Made by a program: the position numbers and the translations under genes. This document shows, one piece after another, positions 1 to 8,637 of a DNA stretch of 64,000 nucleotides. Under the pieces are notes generated by a model, which was not told the origin of the DNA, did no database searches, and worked only from the letters and a program-made list of their open reading frames with translations. How positions within the stretch are numbered: the stretch's first letter is position 1; the number at the start of each line of letters is the position of its first letter. Source of the DNA: Pseudomonas silvicola (GTDB lineage: Bacteria > Pseudomonadota > Gammaproteobacteria > Pseudomonadales > Pseudomonadaceae); contig NZ_CP093280.1 in assembly GCF_026651855.1 (NCBI RefSeq), positions 412,001 to 476,000 of the forward strand, read 5' to 3'.

Positions 1-1
1 G

Positions 2-1207
2 GGCGACCGCGAAATCTCCACCACCATGGCTTTCGTGCGCATCCTGGCGCAATTGGTCAAGGACAAGGAAATCGGCCCGCGCATCGTTCCGATCATTCCG
101 GACGAAGCCCGTACCTTCGGTATGGAAGGCATGTTCCGTCAGTTGGGCATCTACTCCTCCGTTGGCCAGCTCTACGAGCCAGTCGATAAAGACCAGGTGA
201 TGTTCTACAAGGAAGACAAGAAGGGCCAGATCCTCGAAGAAGGCATCAACGAAGCGGGCGCCATGAGCTCGTTCATCGCTGCCGGTACTTCGTACTCCAG
301 CCACAACCAGCCGATGCTGCCGTTCTACATCTTCTACTCGATGTTCGGCTTCCAGCGTATCGGCGACCTGGCCTGGGCCGCTGGCGACAGCCGTACCCGT
401 GGCTTCCTGATCGGCGGCACCGCCGGCCGCACCACCCTGAACGGTGAAGGCCTGCAGCACGAAGACGGTCACAGCCACATCCTGGCTGCCACCATCCCGA
501 ACTGCCGCACCTTTGATCCGACCTACGGCTACGAGCTGGCGGTGATCATTCAGGACGGCATGAAGAAGATGACCGAAGAGCAGCAGGACGTCTTCTACTA
601 CATCACCGTGATGAACGAGTCCTACCAGCAGCCCGCCATGCCAGCCGGTGTCGAGGAAGGCATCGTCAAGGGCATGTACCTGCTTGAAGAAGACAAGAAG
701 GAAGCGGCCCACCACGTGCAACTGCTGGGTTCGGGCACCATCCTGCGCGAAGTCCGCGAAGCGGCGAAGATCCTGCGCGAGCAGTTCAACGTCGGCGCCG
801 ACGTATGGAGCGTCACCAGCTTCAACGAACTGCGTCGCGACGGCCTGGCCGCCGAGCGCTTCAACCGCCTGCACCCAGGCCAGAAGCCACGCGCCACTTA
901 CGTTGAAGAGTGCCTGACTGGCCGTAAAGGCCCGGTCATTGCCTCCACCGACTACATGAAGCTGTTCGCCGAGCAGATCCGTCAGTGGGTTCCTTCCAAG
1001 GAATTCAAAGTCCTGGGCACCGATGGCTTCGGTCGCAGCGACAGCCGCAAGAAGCTGCGTCACTTCTTCGAAGTCGACCGCCACTTCGTCGTGCTGGCTG
1101 CCCTGGAAGCCTTGGCTGATCGTGGCGACATCGAACCTAAAGTGGTGGCTGAGGCCATCGTCAAGTTCGGTATCGACCCCGACAAACGCAACCCACTGGA
1201 CTGCTGA
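2..1207 (+). CDS. aceE: Pyruvate dehydrogenase E1 component, 3' part (partial)
   Basis: This is the C-terminal 401 residues of the homodimeric E1 (decarboxylase) subunit of the pyruvate dehydrogenase complex. E1 uses thiamine diphosphate to decarboxylate pyruvate and acetylate the lipoyl groups of E2. The reading frame is open from the first bases of the window (GDREISTTMAFVRIL), so the gene begins upstream; the ATG at 26 is internal. Typical AceE signatures include IPDEARTFGMEGMFRQ, the INEAGAMSSFIAAGTSYS segment and GRTTLNGEGLQHEDGHSH. The frame ends in TGA, and aceF begins 11 bases later after the Shine-Dalgarno-like GAGGAGAA, so the two form an operon. The identification is secure. Confidence 0.97.
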   Translation, partial: GDREISTTMAFVRILAQLVKDKEIGPRIVPIIPDEARTFGMEGMFRQLGIYSSVGQLYEPVDKDQVMFYKEDKKGQILEEGINEAGAMSSFIAAGTSYSSHNQPMLPFYIFYSMFGFQRIGDLAWAAGDSRTRGFLIGGTAGRTTLNGEGLQHEDGHSHILAATIPNCRTFDPTYGYELAVIIQDGMKKMTEEQQDVFYYITVMNESYQQPAMPAGVEEGIVKGMYLLEEDKKEAAHHVQLLGSGTILREVREAAKILREQFNVGADVWSVTSFNELRRDGLAAERFNRLHPGQKPRATYVEECLTGRKGPVIASTDYMKLFAEQIRQWVPSKEFKVLGTDGFGRSDSRKKLRHFFEVDRHFVVLAALEALADRGDIEPKVVAEAIVKFGIDPDKRNPLDC

Positions 1208-1218
1208 GGAGAATTTTT

Positions 1219-3177
1219 GTGAGCGAACTCATTCGCGTACCTGACATCGGCAGCGGTGAAGGTGAAGTAATCGAACTGCTGGTCAAGGTTGGCGACCGCA
1301 TCGAAGCCGACCAGAGCTTGCTGACCCTGGAGTCGGACAAGGCGAGCATGGAAATTCCTGCTCCCAAGGCTGGCGTGGTCAAGGCCATCAAGGTCAAGCT
1401 GGGCGACCGCCTGAAAGAAGGTGACGAAGTCCTGGAGCTGGAAGTCGAGGGCGCAGCCGCTGCGCCCGCGGCGGCCGCACCGGCTGCCGCCGCACCGAAG
1501 GCCGAAGAAAAGCCTGCACCTGCCGCTGCCCCGGCCGCCGCGCCTGCCGCTGCCGCTGCCAGCCAGAACGTCAACGTTCCGGACATCGGCTCGTCGGGCA
1601 AGGCGCAGATCATCGAGCTGTCGGTCAAGGTCGGCGACACCGTCGAAGTCGATCAGTCGCTGATCACCCTGGAATCGGACAAGGCCAGCATGGAGATTCC
1701 CTCTCCTGCCGCTGGCGTGGTCGAGAGCATCAGCGTCAAGTTGAACGATGAAGTGGGTACCGGCGACCTGATCCTGGTGCTGAAAGTCGCGGGCGCCGCC
1801 CCGGCTGCTGCACCGGCCCAGGCTGCTGCACCTGCTGCTGCCGCGCCGGCACCTGCCGCTGCCCCGGCCCCCGCCGCCGCACCTGCCGCGCCAAGCGTGC
1901 AGGACATCCACGTGCCGGACATCGGTTCGTCGGGCAAGGCCAAGATCATCGAGCTGTCGGTCAAGGTCGGCGATAGCGTCGACGTCGATCAATCGCTGAT
2001 CACCCTGGAATCGGACAAGGCCAGCATGGAGATCCCGTCTCCGGCCGCTGGCGTGGTCGAGAGCATCAGCGTCAAGCTGGACGACGAAGTGGGCACCGGT
2101 GACCTGATCCTCAAGCTGAAAGTCGCTGGCGCAGCACCTGCTGCCGCCCCGGCTCAAGCCCCGGCCGCCGCGCCTGCCGCTGCCGCACCGGCCCCTGCCG
2201 CCAAACCTGAAGCCGCGCCGGCCCCTGTCGCCGCCGCCCCGGCTGCCGCTTCCGGCGCCAAGGTTCACGCAGGCCCGGCTGTTCGCCAACTGGCCCGCGA
2301 GTTCGGCGTCGAACTGAGCGCCGTCAGCGCTTCCGGCCCGCACGGCCGCATCCTGAAGGAAGACGTGCAGGCTTACGTCAAGTCGGTCATGACCAAGGCC
2401 AAGGAAGCACCTGCTGCCGCAGCCGGTGCAACTGGCGGCGCTGGTATCCCGCCGATTCCGGTGGTGGACTTCAGCCGCTTCGGTGAAATCGAAGAAGTGC
2501 CGATGACCCGCCTGATGCAGGCCGGTGCCACCAACCTGCACCGTAGCTGGCTGAACGTGCCACACGTGACCCAGTTCGACCAGGCTGACATCACCGAGCT
2601 GGAAGCTTTCCGCGTCGCGCAGAAAGCCGTGGCCGAGAAGGCTGGCGTCAAGCTGACCGTGCTGCCACTGCTGCTCAAGGCCAGCGCCCACCTGCTCAAG
2701 GAGCTGCCGGACTTCAACGCGTCCCTGGCCCCTAGCGGCAAGGCGATCATCCGCAAGAAGTACGTCAACATCGGTTTCGCGGTAGACACCCCTGACGGCC
2801 TGCTGGTACCGGTCATCAAGAACGTCGACCAGAAGAGCCTGCTGCAACTGGCTGCCGAAGCCGCGGCCCTGGCTGAAAAAGCCCGGACCAAGAAGCTCTC
2901 GGCAGACGACATGCAGGGTGCGTGCTTCACCATCTCCAGCCTCGGCCACATTGGCGGCACCGGCTTCACGCCGATCGTCAACGCGCCGGAAGTGGCGATC
3001 CTGGGTGTCTCCAAGGCCACCATCCAGCCAGTCTGGGATGGCAAAGCCTTCCAGCCCAAGCTGATGCTGCCCCTGTCGCTGTCCTACGATCACCGCGTGA
3101 TCAACGGCGCCGCGGCCGCGCGCTTCACCAAGCGCCTGGGCGACCTGCTGGCCGACATCCGTACCATGCTGCTGTAA
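1219..3177 (+). CDS. aceF: Dihydrolipoyl acetyltransferase (PDH E2) with three lipoyl domains
   Basis: E2 core of pyruvate dehydrogenase, 652 aa, GTG start preceded by GAGGAG. It transfers acetyl groups from lipoyl-lysine to CoA. Three N-terminal lipoyl domains are visible, with lipoylation motif SDKAS at K41, K155 and K267. Ala/Pro-rich linkers separate them. The peripheral-subunit-binding domain follows (about 350-386, beginning HAGPAVRQLAREFG), then the catalytic domain (about 415-652). The active-site His is H625 in DHRVINGAAA; the usual Asp four residues on is Asn, as I recall for Azotobacter E2p. Domains 2 and 3 are nearly identical to each other and differ from domain 1, which points to a recent internal duplication or gene conversion. 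Confidence 0.96.
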   Translation: MSELIRVPDIGSGEGEVIELLVKVGDRIEADQSLLTLESDKASMEIPAPKAGVVKAIKVKLGDRLKEGDEVLELEVEGAAAAPAAAAPAAAAPKAEEKPAPAAAPAAAPAAAAASQNVNVPDIGSSGKAQIIELSVKVGDTVEVDQSLITLESDKASMEIPSPAAGVVESISVKLNDEVGTGDLILVLKVAGAAPAAAPAQAAAPAAAAPAPAAAPAPAAAPAAPSVQDIHVPDIGSSGKAKIIELSVKVGDSVDVDQSLITLESDKASMEIPSPAAGVVESISVKLDDEVGTGDLILKLKVAGAAPAAAPAQAPAAAPAAAAPAPAAKPEAAPAPVAAAPAAASGAKVHAGPAVRQLAREFGVELSAVSASGPHGRILKEDVQAYVKSVMTKAKEAPAAAAGATGGAGIPPIPVVDFSRFGEIEEVPMTRLMQAGATNLHRSWLNVPHVTQFDQADITELEAFRVAQKAVAEKAGVKLTVLPLLLKASAHLLKELPDFNASLAPSGKAIIRKKYVNIGFAVDTPDGLLVPVIKNVDQKSLLQLAAEAAALAEKARTKKLSADDMQGACFTISSLGHIGGTGFTPIVNAPEVAILGVSKATIQPVWDGKAFQPKLMLPLSLSYDHRVINGAAAARFTKRLGDLLADIRTMLL

Positions 3178-3186
3178 ACCGCTGTT

Positions 3187-3221
3187 CGCTGCCTCCTCCC
3201 TGGGGAGGCAGCCGTTTTTAT
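3187..3221 (+). terminator. Rho-independent terminator after aceF
   Basis: Ten bases after the aceF stop, CTGCCTCC pairs with GGAGGCAG around a short loop, and GCCGTTTTT follows. This is a classic intrinsic terminator for the aceEF operon. Confidence 0.8.
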
Positions 3222-3243
3222 CGAGCTGCCACGCTCGTACCTC

Positions 3244-3272
3244 AACCCCGCCCATGGCGGGGCTTTTTTTTG
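3244..3272 (+). terminator. Second tandem terminator after aceF
   Basis: CCCCGCC-atg-GGCGGGG followed by CTTTTTTTT. The GC-rich stem and run of eight T make this the stronger of two tandem terminators behind aceF. Confidence 0.8.
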
Positions 3273-3285
3273 GTTTTCAGAAGCT

Positions 3286-4035
3286 CGATCTCAAGGGCGC
3301 CAGAACCCTTGAGCCATGCATCTGGTGGCCCTGACCCAATCCCAAGCCAAACAACAAGGCGGACCAGGCAATGGCACAGACATAACTGGCCCGAAACAGA
3401 TGTAGGAGCGGGCTTGCTCGCGAAGCGCCGCGCGGGCGGCGCACGATCTAAAGGACGCCGGAAAAACCAAGGCATGCACCTGGCGGCCCTGACCCCATCC
3501 AAAGCCAAACAAACAAGGCGGTCCAGACAATGGCACAGACATAACTGGCCCGAAACAAACGTAGGAGCGAGGGGGGCGCCGAGCCCTTGCTCGCGAAGCA
3601 CCGCGCGGGCGGCGCACGGTCTCAAGGGCGCTACAACACCATCGACTAGCGCTTGGTGGCCATGATGAGATCTCCGGTGGGGCCCTAAAAGCCTGTCATG
3701 AAACCGCATCATGGCCTCTAGGTGCATGGCTTGGGTTTCTCTAGCGCCCCTGAGACCGCGCGCCGCCCGCGCGGCGCTTCGCGAGCAAGGGCTCGGCGCC
3801 CCCCTCGCTCCTACATCTGTTTCGGGCCAGTTATGTCTGGGGGATTGCCTGGACCGCCTTGTTTGTTTGGCTTGGGATCGGGTCAGGGCCGCCAGGTGCA
3901 TGGCTGGATGCTTCTGGCCCCCTTGAGACCGTGCGCCGCCCGCGCGGCGCTTCGCGAGCAAGGGCTCGGCGCCCCCCTCGCTCCCACATCTGTTTCGGGC
4001 CAGTGATGTCCGTGCCATTGCCGGGGCCGCCTTGT
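3286..4035. repeat. Four-copy REP-containing intergenic repeat (two direct, two inverted)
   Basis: About 750 bases hold four copies of a 160-190 bp unit. Copies A (about 3286-3460) and B (3444-3631) read forward. Copies C (3744-3931) and D (3916 to about 4035, truncated) read in reverse. Each unit contains GCCCTGACCC, ACAAGGCGG, CATAACTGGCCCGAAACA, then GTAGGAGCG and a TTGCTCGCGAAGC REP-like core, and ends in a GC hairpin (CGCGCGGGCGGCGC). Copies B, C and D carry a 14-base GGGGGGCGCCGAGC-type insert in the REP core that A lacks. A 258-codon open frame across the repeats on the minus strand is an artefact of the repeat. I see no gene between 3178 and 4288. Confidence 0.85.
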
Positions 4036-4288
4036 GCGGTCGGCAGCGGCTGGGTGTCGCTTCTATGATTTTTTCAGAACCATCCGGTCACTGGCGTCAA
4101 CAAACCGGGCAAAAACACCCATTTTCAACCCCGACTGAAGTATTCCTCCGGCCGGCCGATATGGATACAGGCACGGAGCCACTGTATTGCTTGTCAGCCT
4201 GAGCGCCATGATGCAACCTTGCCATATGCGCCCGGGACCACAGGGTTTTCTCCCCGCGCACGACCAGCACTCTTGAAGCGAGCTCTCC

Positions 4289-6979
4289 ATGAAAAGCCAA
4301 CCCGATGCCGCCAGCCGTATGGCGGCCGAGGTAGTGACGCAATTACCGGTGCCATCGCGCCTCGGTATGCTGCGTTTCGAACGGCTGAACGAAGCCAATT
4401 GGGCGCTGTTGTTCCTGGACCCGAACTGCGAGCGCCAATTCGGCCTGCCCGCGGCGGAGCTGTGCGCGCTGGTCGGCTCGCCTTACGCCAGCCTCATGGA
4501 GCCCGAAGCCCGCTACCAACTGCACGATGCCATCCAGCTTCAGTTGGCGACACGGCCCCACTACCTGGTGCGTTACACGCTGCACACGGCCAGCGGCCCA
4601 CTGGCCCTGCTGGAAGTGGGTGAACCCTACAAACAGCACAACCGCCAATTGCTGCGCGGCTACCTGCTGGTGATGGAAGAGTTGACCGGTGAAGCGCTGC
4701 TGGTCGGTGGCGACCTGGAAACCCGCCACAGCCGCCTGCAGGTCGCGCTGGAGCTCAACCAGCAAGCGCAGCATGAACAGCTCCTGCATCTGGAACGCGT
4801 GCGCGCCCAGCAGGACCTGATTCTGCGCCTGGCACGCCAACGCTACAGCACCAACGAACCACTGCTCGAAGCGGCGCAACTGATTACCCGCAGCGCTTGC
4901 GAGATCTATGACATCGGTAGCGCCAGCCTGTGGAACCTGGTGGACCAGCACCTGGAGCCCATCGCCGCCTATGACGCGGTGAAAGGCGAATATCGCCAAC
5001 CCGATGCCATCGATATCAGCGGCTACCCCGACTACCTGGAAGCACTGCAGACCAGCCGCGCCGTGGACGTCAACGACACCGCCTTCGACCCCCGCACCCA
5101 CGAGATGGCCGAGAGCCTGCGTGCGCGGAACATCAACGCCATCCTCGACGCCAGTATCCGCATCGACGGCCAGGTGGTCGGCGTGCTGTGCCTGGAACAG
5201 ACAGGTGAGACCCGGCCGTGGCAGTCCGACGAGATTGCCTTTGCCGGCGAGCTGGCCGACCAGTTCGCCCAGGTCATCAACAACCAGAACCGCCGCGCCG
5301 CCACCAGCGCCTTGCACCTGTTCCAGCGCGCCGTGGAACAAAGTGCCAATGCCTTCCTGCTGGTGAACTGCGACGGCGTGGTGGAGTACGTGAACCCCAG
5401 CTTCACGGCCATTACCCAGTACAGCACCGAGGAAGTGCACGGCCAGCGCCTGTCGCAACTGCCGGCCCTGGAAAACCTCAGCGAAATGCTCTTCGATGCG
5501 CCCTCAAGCCTGGCCAACAGCAATAGCTGGCAAGGCGAGTTCAAGAGCCGGCGCAAGAACCTGGAGCCCTACTGGGGGCAACTGTCCATTTCCAAGGTGT
5601 ACGGCGACAACCGCGAGCTGACCCACTACATCGGCATCTACGAAGACATTACCCAGAGCAAACTGGCGCAGCAGCGTATCGAGCGCCTGGCCTATACCGA
5701 CAACCTGACCAGCCTGGGCAACCGGCCGGCGTTCATCCGCAACCTGGACGAGCGTTTCGCCCGCGATAGCGCCAGCCCTATCAGCCTGTTGCTGGTGGAC
5801 ATCGACAACTTCAAGCGCATCAACGACAGCCTGGGCCACCAGACCGGCGACAAGCTGTTGATCAGCCTGGCCCGGCGCCTGCGCAACAGCCTGAGCCCCA
5901 GCGGCAGCCTGGCGCGCTTCGCCAGTAACGAATTCGCCGTGCTGCTGGATGACACGGACCTGGAAAGCGGTTACCAGACCGCCGTCCAGGTGCTCAAGAC
6001 CCTCGACAAGCCCATGTTCGTGGACAACCAGTTGATCAACGTCACCGGCTCCGTGGGTCTGGCCTGCGCGCCGCTGCACGGCCGTGACCCGCAAACCCTG
6101 ATGAAGAACGCTGGCCTGGCGCTGCACAAGGCCAAGGCCAACGGCAAGCATCAGGTGCAGGTCTTCACCGAAGCACTGAATGCCGAGGCCAGCTACAAGC
6201 TGTTCGTGGAAAACAACCTGCGCCGCGCCCTGACCCAGAACGAGCTGGAGGTGTTCTACCAGCCCAAGCTGTGCCTGCGCAGCGGGCGCCTGCTGGGCAT
6301 GGAAGCGCTGCTGCGCTGGAACCATCCGGAAAAGGGCATGATCCGCCCCGACCAGTTCATCAGCGTGGCGGAAGAAACCGGCCTGATCATCCCCATCGGC
6401 AAGTGGATCGCCCGCCAGGCGTGCCGCATGACCAAGAGCCTGATGGCCAGCGGCCTGGGCCCTTTGCAGGTCGCCATCAACCTATCGCCCAAGCAGTTCT
6501 CCGACCCGGACCTGGTGTCATCCATTGCCCACATTCTCAAGGAAGAAGAGCTGGACCCGGCCTTGCTGGAGCTGGAACTCACCGAAGGCCTGCTGCTGGA
6601 GGCGACCGACGACACCCACCAGCAACTGGACCAGCTCAAGCAACTGGGCCTGACCCTGGCCATGGACGACTTCGGCACCGGTTATTCGTCGCTCAGCTAC
6701 CTGAAGAAATTTCCGATCGACATCATCAAGATCGATCGCAGCTTCATTCATGAAATCCCCGACAACCAGGACGACATGGAGATCACCTCGGCGGTGATCG
6801 CCATGGCCCACAACCTCAAGCTCAAGGTGGTGGCCGAAGGTATCGAGACCGCGGAGCAACTGAGCTTCCTGCGCCGCCACCGCTGCGACGTGGGCCAGGG
6901 TTACCTGTTCGACCGCCCCATCCCCAGCCACGAGTTGCTGCGGCGCCTGAAACGCTACCCGCGCGGGCCGATGGACTGA
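4289..6979 (+). CDS. GAF-PAS-degenerate GGDEF-EAL protein (probable c-di-GMP phosphodiesterase)
   Basis: 896 aa, cytoplasmic, with no membrane segments. The order is an N-terminal PAS-like region, GAF (about 175-330), PAS (about 345-465), GGDEF-like (about 470-625) and EAL (about 645-890). The cyclase signature is ASNEF (545-549) instead of GGDEF, so cyclase activity is unlikely, although the domain may bind GTP. The EAL half has all the visible catalytic features: EALLRW (E672), [24 protein letters not shown] (D793, D794), [15 protein letters not shown] and GQGYLF. A hydrolase regulated by its sensory and GGDEF-like domains is the best reading; substrate and signal are unknown. The chosen ATG follows GAAGCGAG. 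Pseudomonads commonly carry such a gene between aceF and msrA. Confidence 0.9.
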   Translation: MKSQPDAASRMAAEVVTQLPVPSRLGMLRFERLNEANWALLFLDPNCERQFGLPAAELCALVGSPYASLMEPEARYQLHDAIQLQLATRPHYLVRYTLHTASGPLALLEVGEPYKQHNRQLLRGYLLVMEELTGEALLVGGDLETRHSRLQVALELNQQAQHEQLLHLERVRAQQDLILRLARQRYSTNEPLLEAAQLITRSACEIYDIGSASLWNLVDQHLEPIAAYDAVKGEYRQPDAIDISGYPDYLEALQTSRAVDVNDTAFDPRTHEMAESLRARNINAILDASIRIDGQVVGVLCLEQTGETRPWQSDEIAFAGELADQFAQVINNQNRRAATSALHLFQRAVEQSANAFLLVNCDGVVEYVNPSFTAITQYSTEEVHGQRLSQLPALENLSEMLFDAPSSLANSNSWQGEFKSRRKNLEPYWGQLSISKVYGDNRELTHYIGIYEDITQSKLAQQRIERLAYTDNLTSLGNRPAFIRNLDERFARDSASPISLLLVDIDNFKRINDSLGHQTGDKLLISLARRLRNSLSPSGSLARFASNEFAVLLDDTDLESGYQTAVQVLKTLDKPMFVDNQLINVTGSVGLACAPLHGRDPQTLMKNAGLALHKAKANGKHQVQVFTEALNAEASYKLFVENNLRRALTQNELEVFYQPKLCLRSGRLLGMEALLRWNHPEKGMIRPDQFISVAEETGLIIPIGKWIARQACRMTKSLMASGLGPLQVAINLSPKQFSDPDLVSSIAHILKEEELDPALLELELTEGLLLEATDDTHQQLDQLKQLGLTLAMDDFGTGYSSLSYLKKFPIDIIKIDRSFIHEIPDNQDDMEITSAVIAMAHNLKLKVVAEGIETAEQLSFLRRHRCDVGQGYLFDRPIPSHELLRRLKRYPRGPMD

Positions 6980-7033
6980 CATCGGCGCCGGTCTCGGGCA
7001 CACTGTCGGCTTATCAATAGCTGACAACCCAGG

Positions 7034-7042
7034 TTATCCACA
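7034..7042 (+). promoter_or_regulatory. Single perfect DnaA-box match upstream of msrA
   Basis: TTATCCACA matches the DnaA-box consensus TTWTNCACA, 23 bases before the msrA start. There is one copy only. A single 9-mer can occur by chance in a window of this size, so functional significance is uncertain. Confidence 0.25.
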
Positions 7043-7064
7043 CCTGCTGCAGGGGAAATGGGAC

Positions 7065-7724
7065 ATGGTTCTGCGTTCGGAGATTCTTGTGAACAAAAAC
7101 GTCTTGCCTACCGCGGCCCAGGCGCTGCCTGGCCGTGAAACACCGATGAGCGTGCCTGCCGAGCACTTCGTCAATGGCCGCCCGCTGACCGGCCCGTTTC
7201 CGGACGGGATGGAAGTCGCGATTCTGGGCATGGGCTGCTTTTGGGGTGCCGAGCGCCTGCTGTGGCAACAGCCTGGCGTGTACACCACTGCGGTGGGCTA
7301 CGCTGGCGGCATGACGCCCAACCCCACCTACGAAGAAACCTGCTCGGGCCTGACCGGCCACAGCGAAGTGGTGCTGGTGGTGTTCGACCCGAAAGAGACC
7401 AGCTACGAAGCGCTGCTCACGCCGTTCTGGGAATCCCATAACCCGACCCAGGGCATGCGCCAGGGTGGCGATATCGGCACGCAGTACCGCTCGGTGATCT
7501 TTGCCACCACGCCTGCGCAACAGGCTGCCGCAGAAGCGAGCAAGGCCGCCTACCAGGCCGAGCTGGCCAAAGCCGGTGAAGGCGAAATCACCACCGAGAT
7601 CGCCGAAGCACCAGCGTTCTACTACGCCGAGGCGTACCACCAGCAATACCTGGCCAAGAACCCCGAGGGTTACTGTGGGCTGGGCGGCACCGGCGTGTGC
7701 ATGCCGCCATGGCTGAACAGCTGA
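7065..7724 (+). CDS. msrA: Peptide methionine (S)-S-oxide reductase
   Basis: 219 aa. Repairs oxidised methionine (S-sulfoxide) in proteins, using thioredoxin as electron donor. The catalytic motif GCFWG is present with the nucleophile C58, and [32 protein letters not shown] and a C-terminal [10 protein letters not shown] segment with the resolving Cys follow. The N-terminal extension before the core (about 50 residues) is usual for the long MsrA form. The ATG at 7065 follows CAGGGGAAATGGGAC; a GTG at 7089 is a possible alternative. It converges with rlmJ only three bases away. Confidence 0.95.
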   Translation: MVLRSEILVNKNVLPTAAQALPGRETPMSVPAEHFVNGRPLTGPFPDGMEVAILGMGCFWGAERLLWQQPGVYTTAVGYAGGMTPNPTYEETCSGLTGHSEVVLVVFDPKETSYEALLTPFWESHNPTQGMRQGGDIGTQYRSVIFATTPAQQAAAEASKAAYQAELAKAGEGEITTEIAEAPAFYYAEAYHQQYLAKNPEGYCGLGGTGVCMPPWLNS

Positions 7725-7727
7725 GGG

Positions 7728-8564
7728 TTATTCGGCGATCAGCCAATCCATCGTCCAGCTACCCTGGGTCTGGCCCAGTTTCACCGCCAGCCATGGCAGC
7801 AACTGGCGTAACTCCTCCTCCAGCCCCCAAGGCGGGTTGGCGATCGCCAGGCCGGAGCCGTTCAGGCTGTCTGGCCGCTCGAGCGAGTGCACCAGCAATT
7901 CCACGCGCAACAGCTTGGGCGCGCCACTGCCGGCCAGGTCCTGGTAGAAGCGCTTGAGTGCGCGCTGGTCCTTCACCGGATACCAGATGGCCGCCACGGT
8001 CTGGCGCATGCGCCCAACCGCTTCCTTCAGTGCCTTGGCGCAACGCTGCATCTCGTCCAATTGCTCGAACGGCGGATCGATCAGCATGATCGCACGCTTT
8101 TCCGGCGCCGGCAGCAGAGCCCGGGGCACATGCCACCCCTCGCCCAGGTGCACCGCCACACGGCGGTCGCCCTTCATGTTCTCCTTGAGCAACAGCCCAT
8201 CCTGCGGGTGCTTTTCATTGAGCTGCACACGGTCCTGGGGGCGGGTCAGGCGGCGGGCCACTTCCGGCGAGCCGGGGTAATACCGCAGTTCGCCGTCAGG
8301 GTTCATGTCGCGTACCAGGCCCATGTAGTCAGCGGTCAGCGCCGGCAGGTCATCGGCTTGCCACAGGCGGGCGATACCCTCCAGGAATTCGCCGGTACGG
8401 CTGGCCTGGTCGCCGCGCAAATCATAAAGGCCGATGCCCGCGTGGGTGTCCAGGTAGGCGAACGGTTGCTCCTTGCGCGACATCAGGGCGATGAGGCGGC
8501 TCAGGACCAGGTGTTTGAAGACGTCGGCGTGGTTGCCGGCGTGGTAGGCGTGACGATAGTTCAT
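7728..8564 (-). CDS. rlmJ: 23S rRNA (adenine-2030 N6)-methyltransferase
   Basis: 278 aa, the length of E. coli RlmJ. The N-terminus MNYRHAYHAGNHADVFKHLV is diagnostic of the family. The catalytic N6-adenine methyltransferase motif appears as IDPPFEQ (DPPF form), and HTHAGIGLY-like SAM-binding residues occur near position 40. The ATG at 8564 has AGGAG five bases upstream. The enzyme modifies A2030 of 23S rRNA by family knowledge. It lies between convergent msrA and co-oriented putP and is probably transcribed on its own. Confidence 0.94.
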   Translation of the reverse strand: MNYRHAYHAGNHADVFKHLVLSRLIALMSRKEQPFAYLDTHAGIGLYDLRGDQASRTGEFLEGIARLWQADDLPALTADYMGLVRDMNPDGELRYYPGSPEVARRLTRPQDRVQLNEKHPQDGLLLKENMKGDRRVAVHLGEGWHVPRALLPAPEKRAIMLIDPPFEQLDEMQRCAKALKEAVGRMRQTVAAIWYPVKDQRALKRFYQDLAGSGAPKLLRVELLVHSLERPDSLNGSGLAIANPPWGLEEELRQLLPWLAVKLGQTQGSWTMDWLIAE

Positions 8565-8637
8565 GGCAACTCCTGCAAGGCTGTGGAGTTTACCTCGGGC
8601 CGGCCCGACAACCCAAGTTGGCAGGCCGGCATTCCGA

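Noticed and set aside
1567-2136. Possible tandem repeat or assembly duplication in aceF
   Set aside because: The repeats encode functional lipoyl domains in frame with linkers, as in known three-domain E2 proteins, so it is kept as a domain duplication.
1060-3255. A 731-codon antisense frame over aceF and the aceE end
   Set aside because: Its Gly/Arg-rich composition comes from the Ala/Pro linkers of AceF on the other strand.
3242-4018. A 258-codon minus-strand frame in the aceF-EAL spacer
   Set aside because: It is built from the repeated REP-containing units and repeats the same residues; there is no start signal.
7034-7042. Replication origin suggested by a DnaA box
   Set aside because: There is only one box, with no AT-rich unwinding region or dnaA/dnaN genes nearby.
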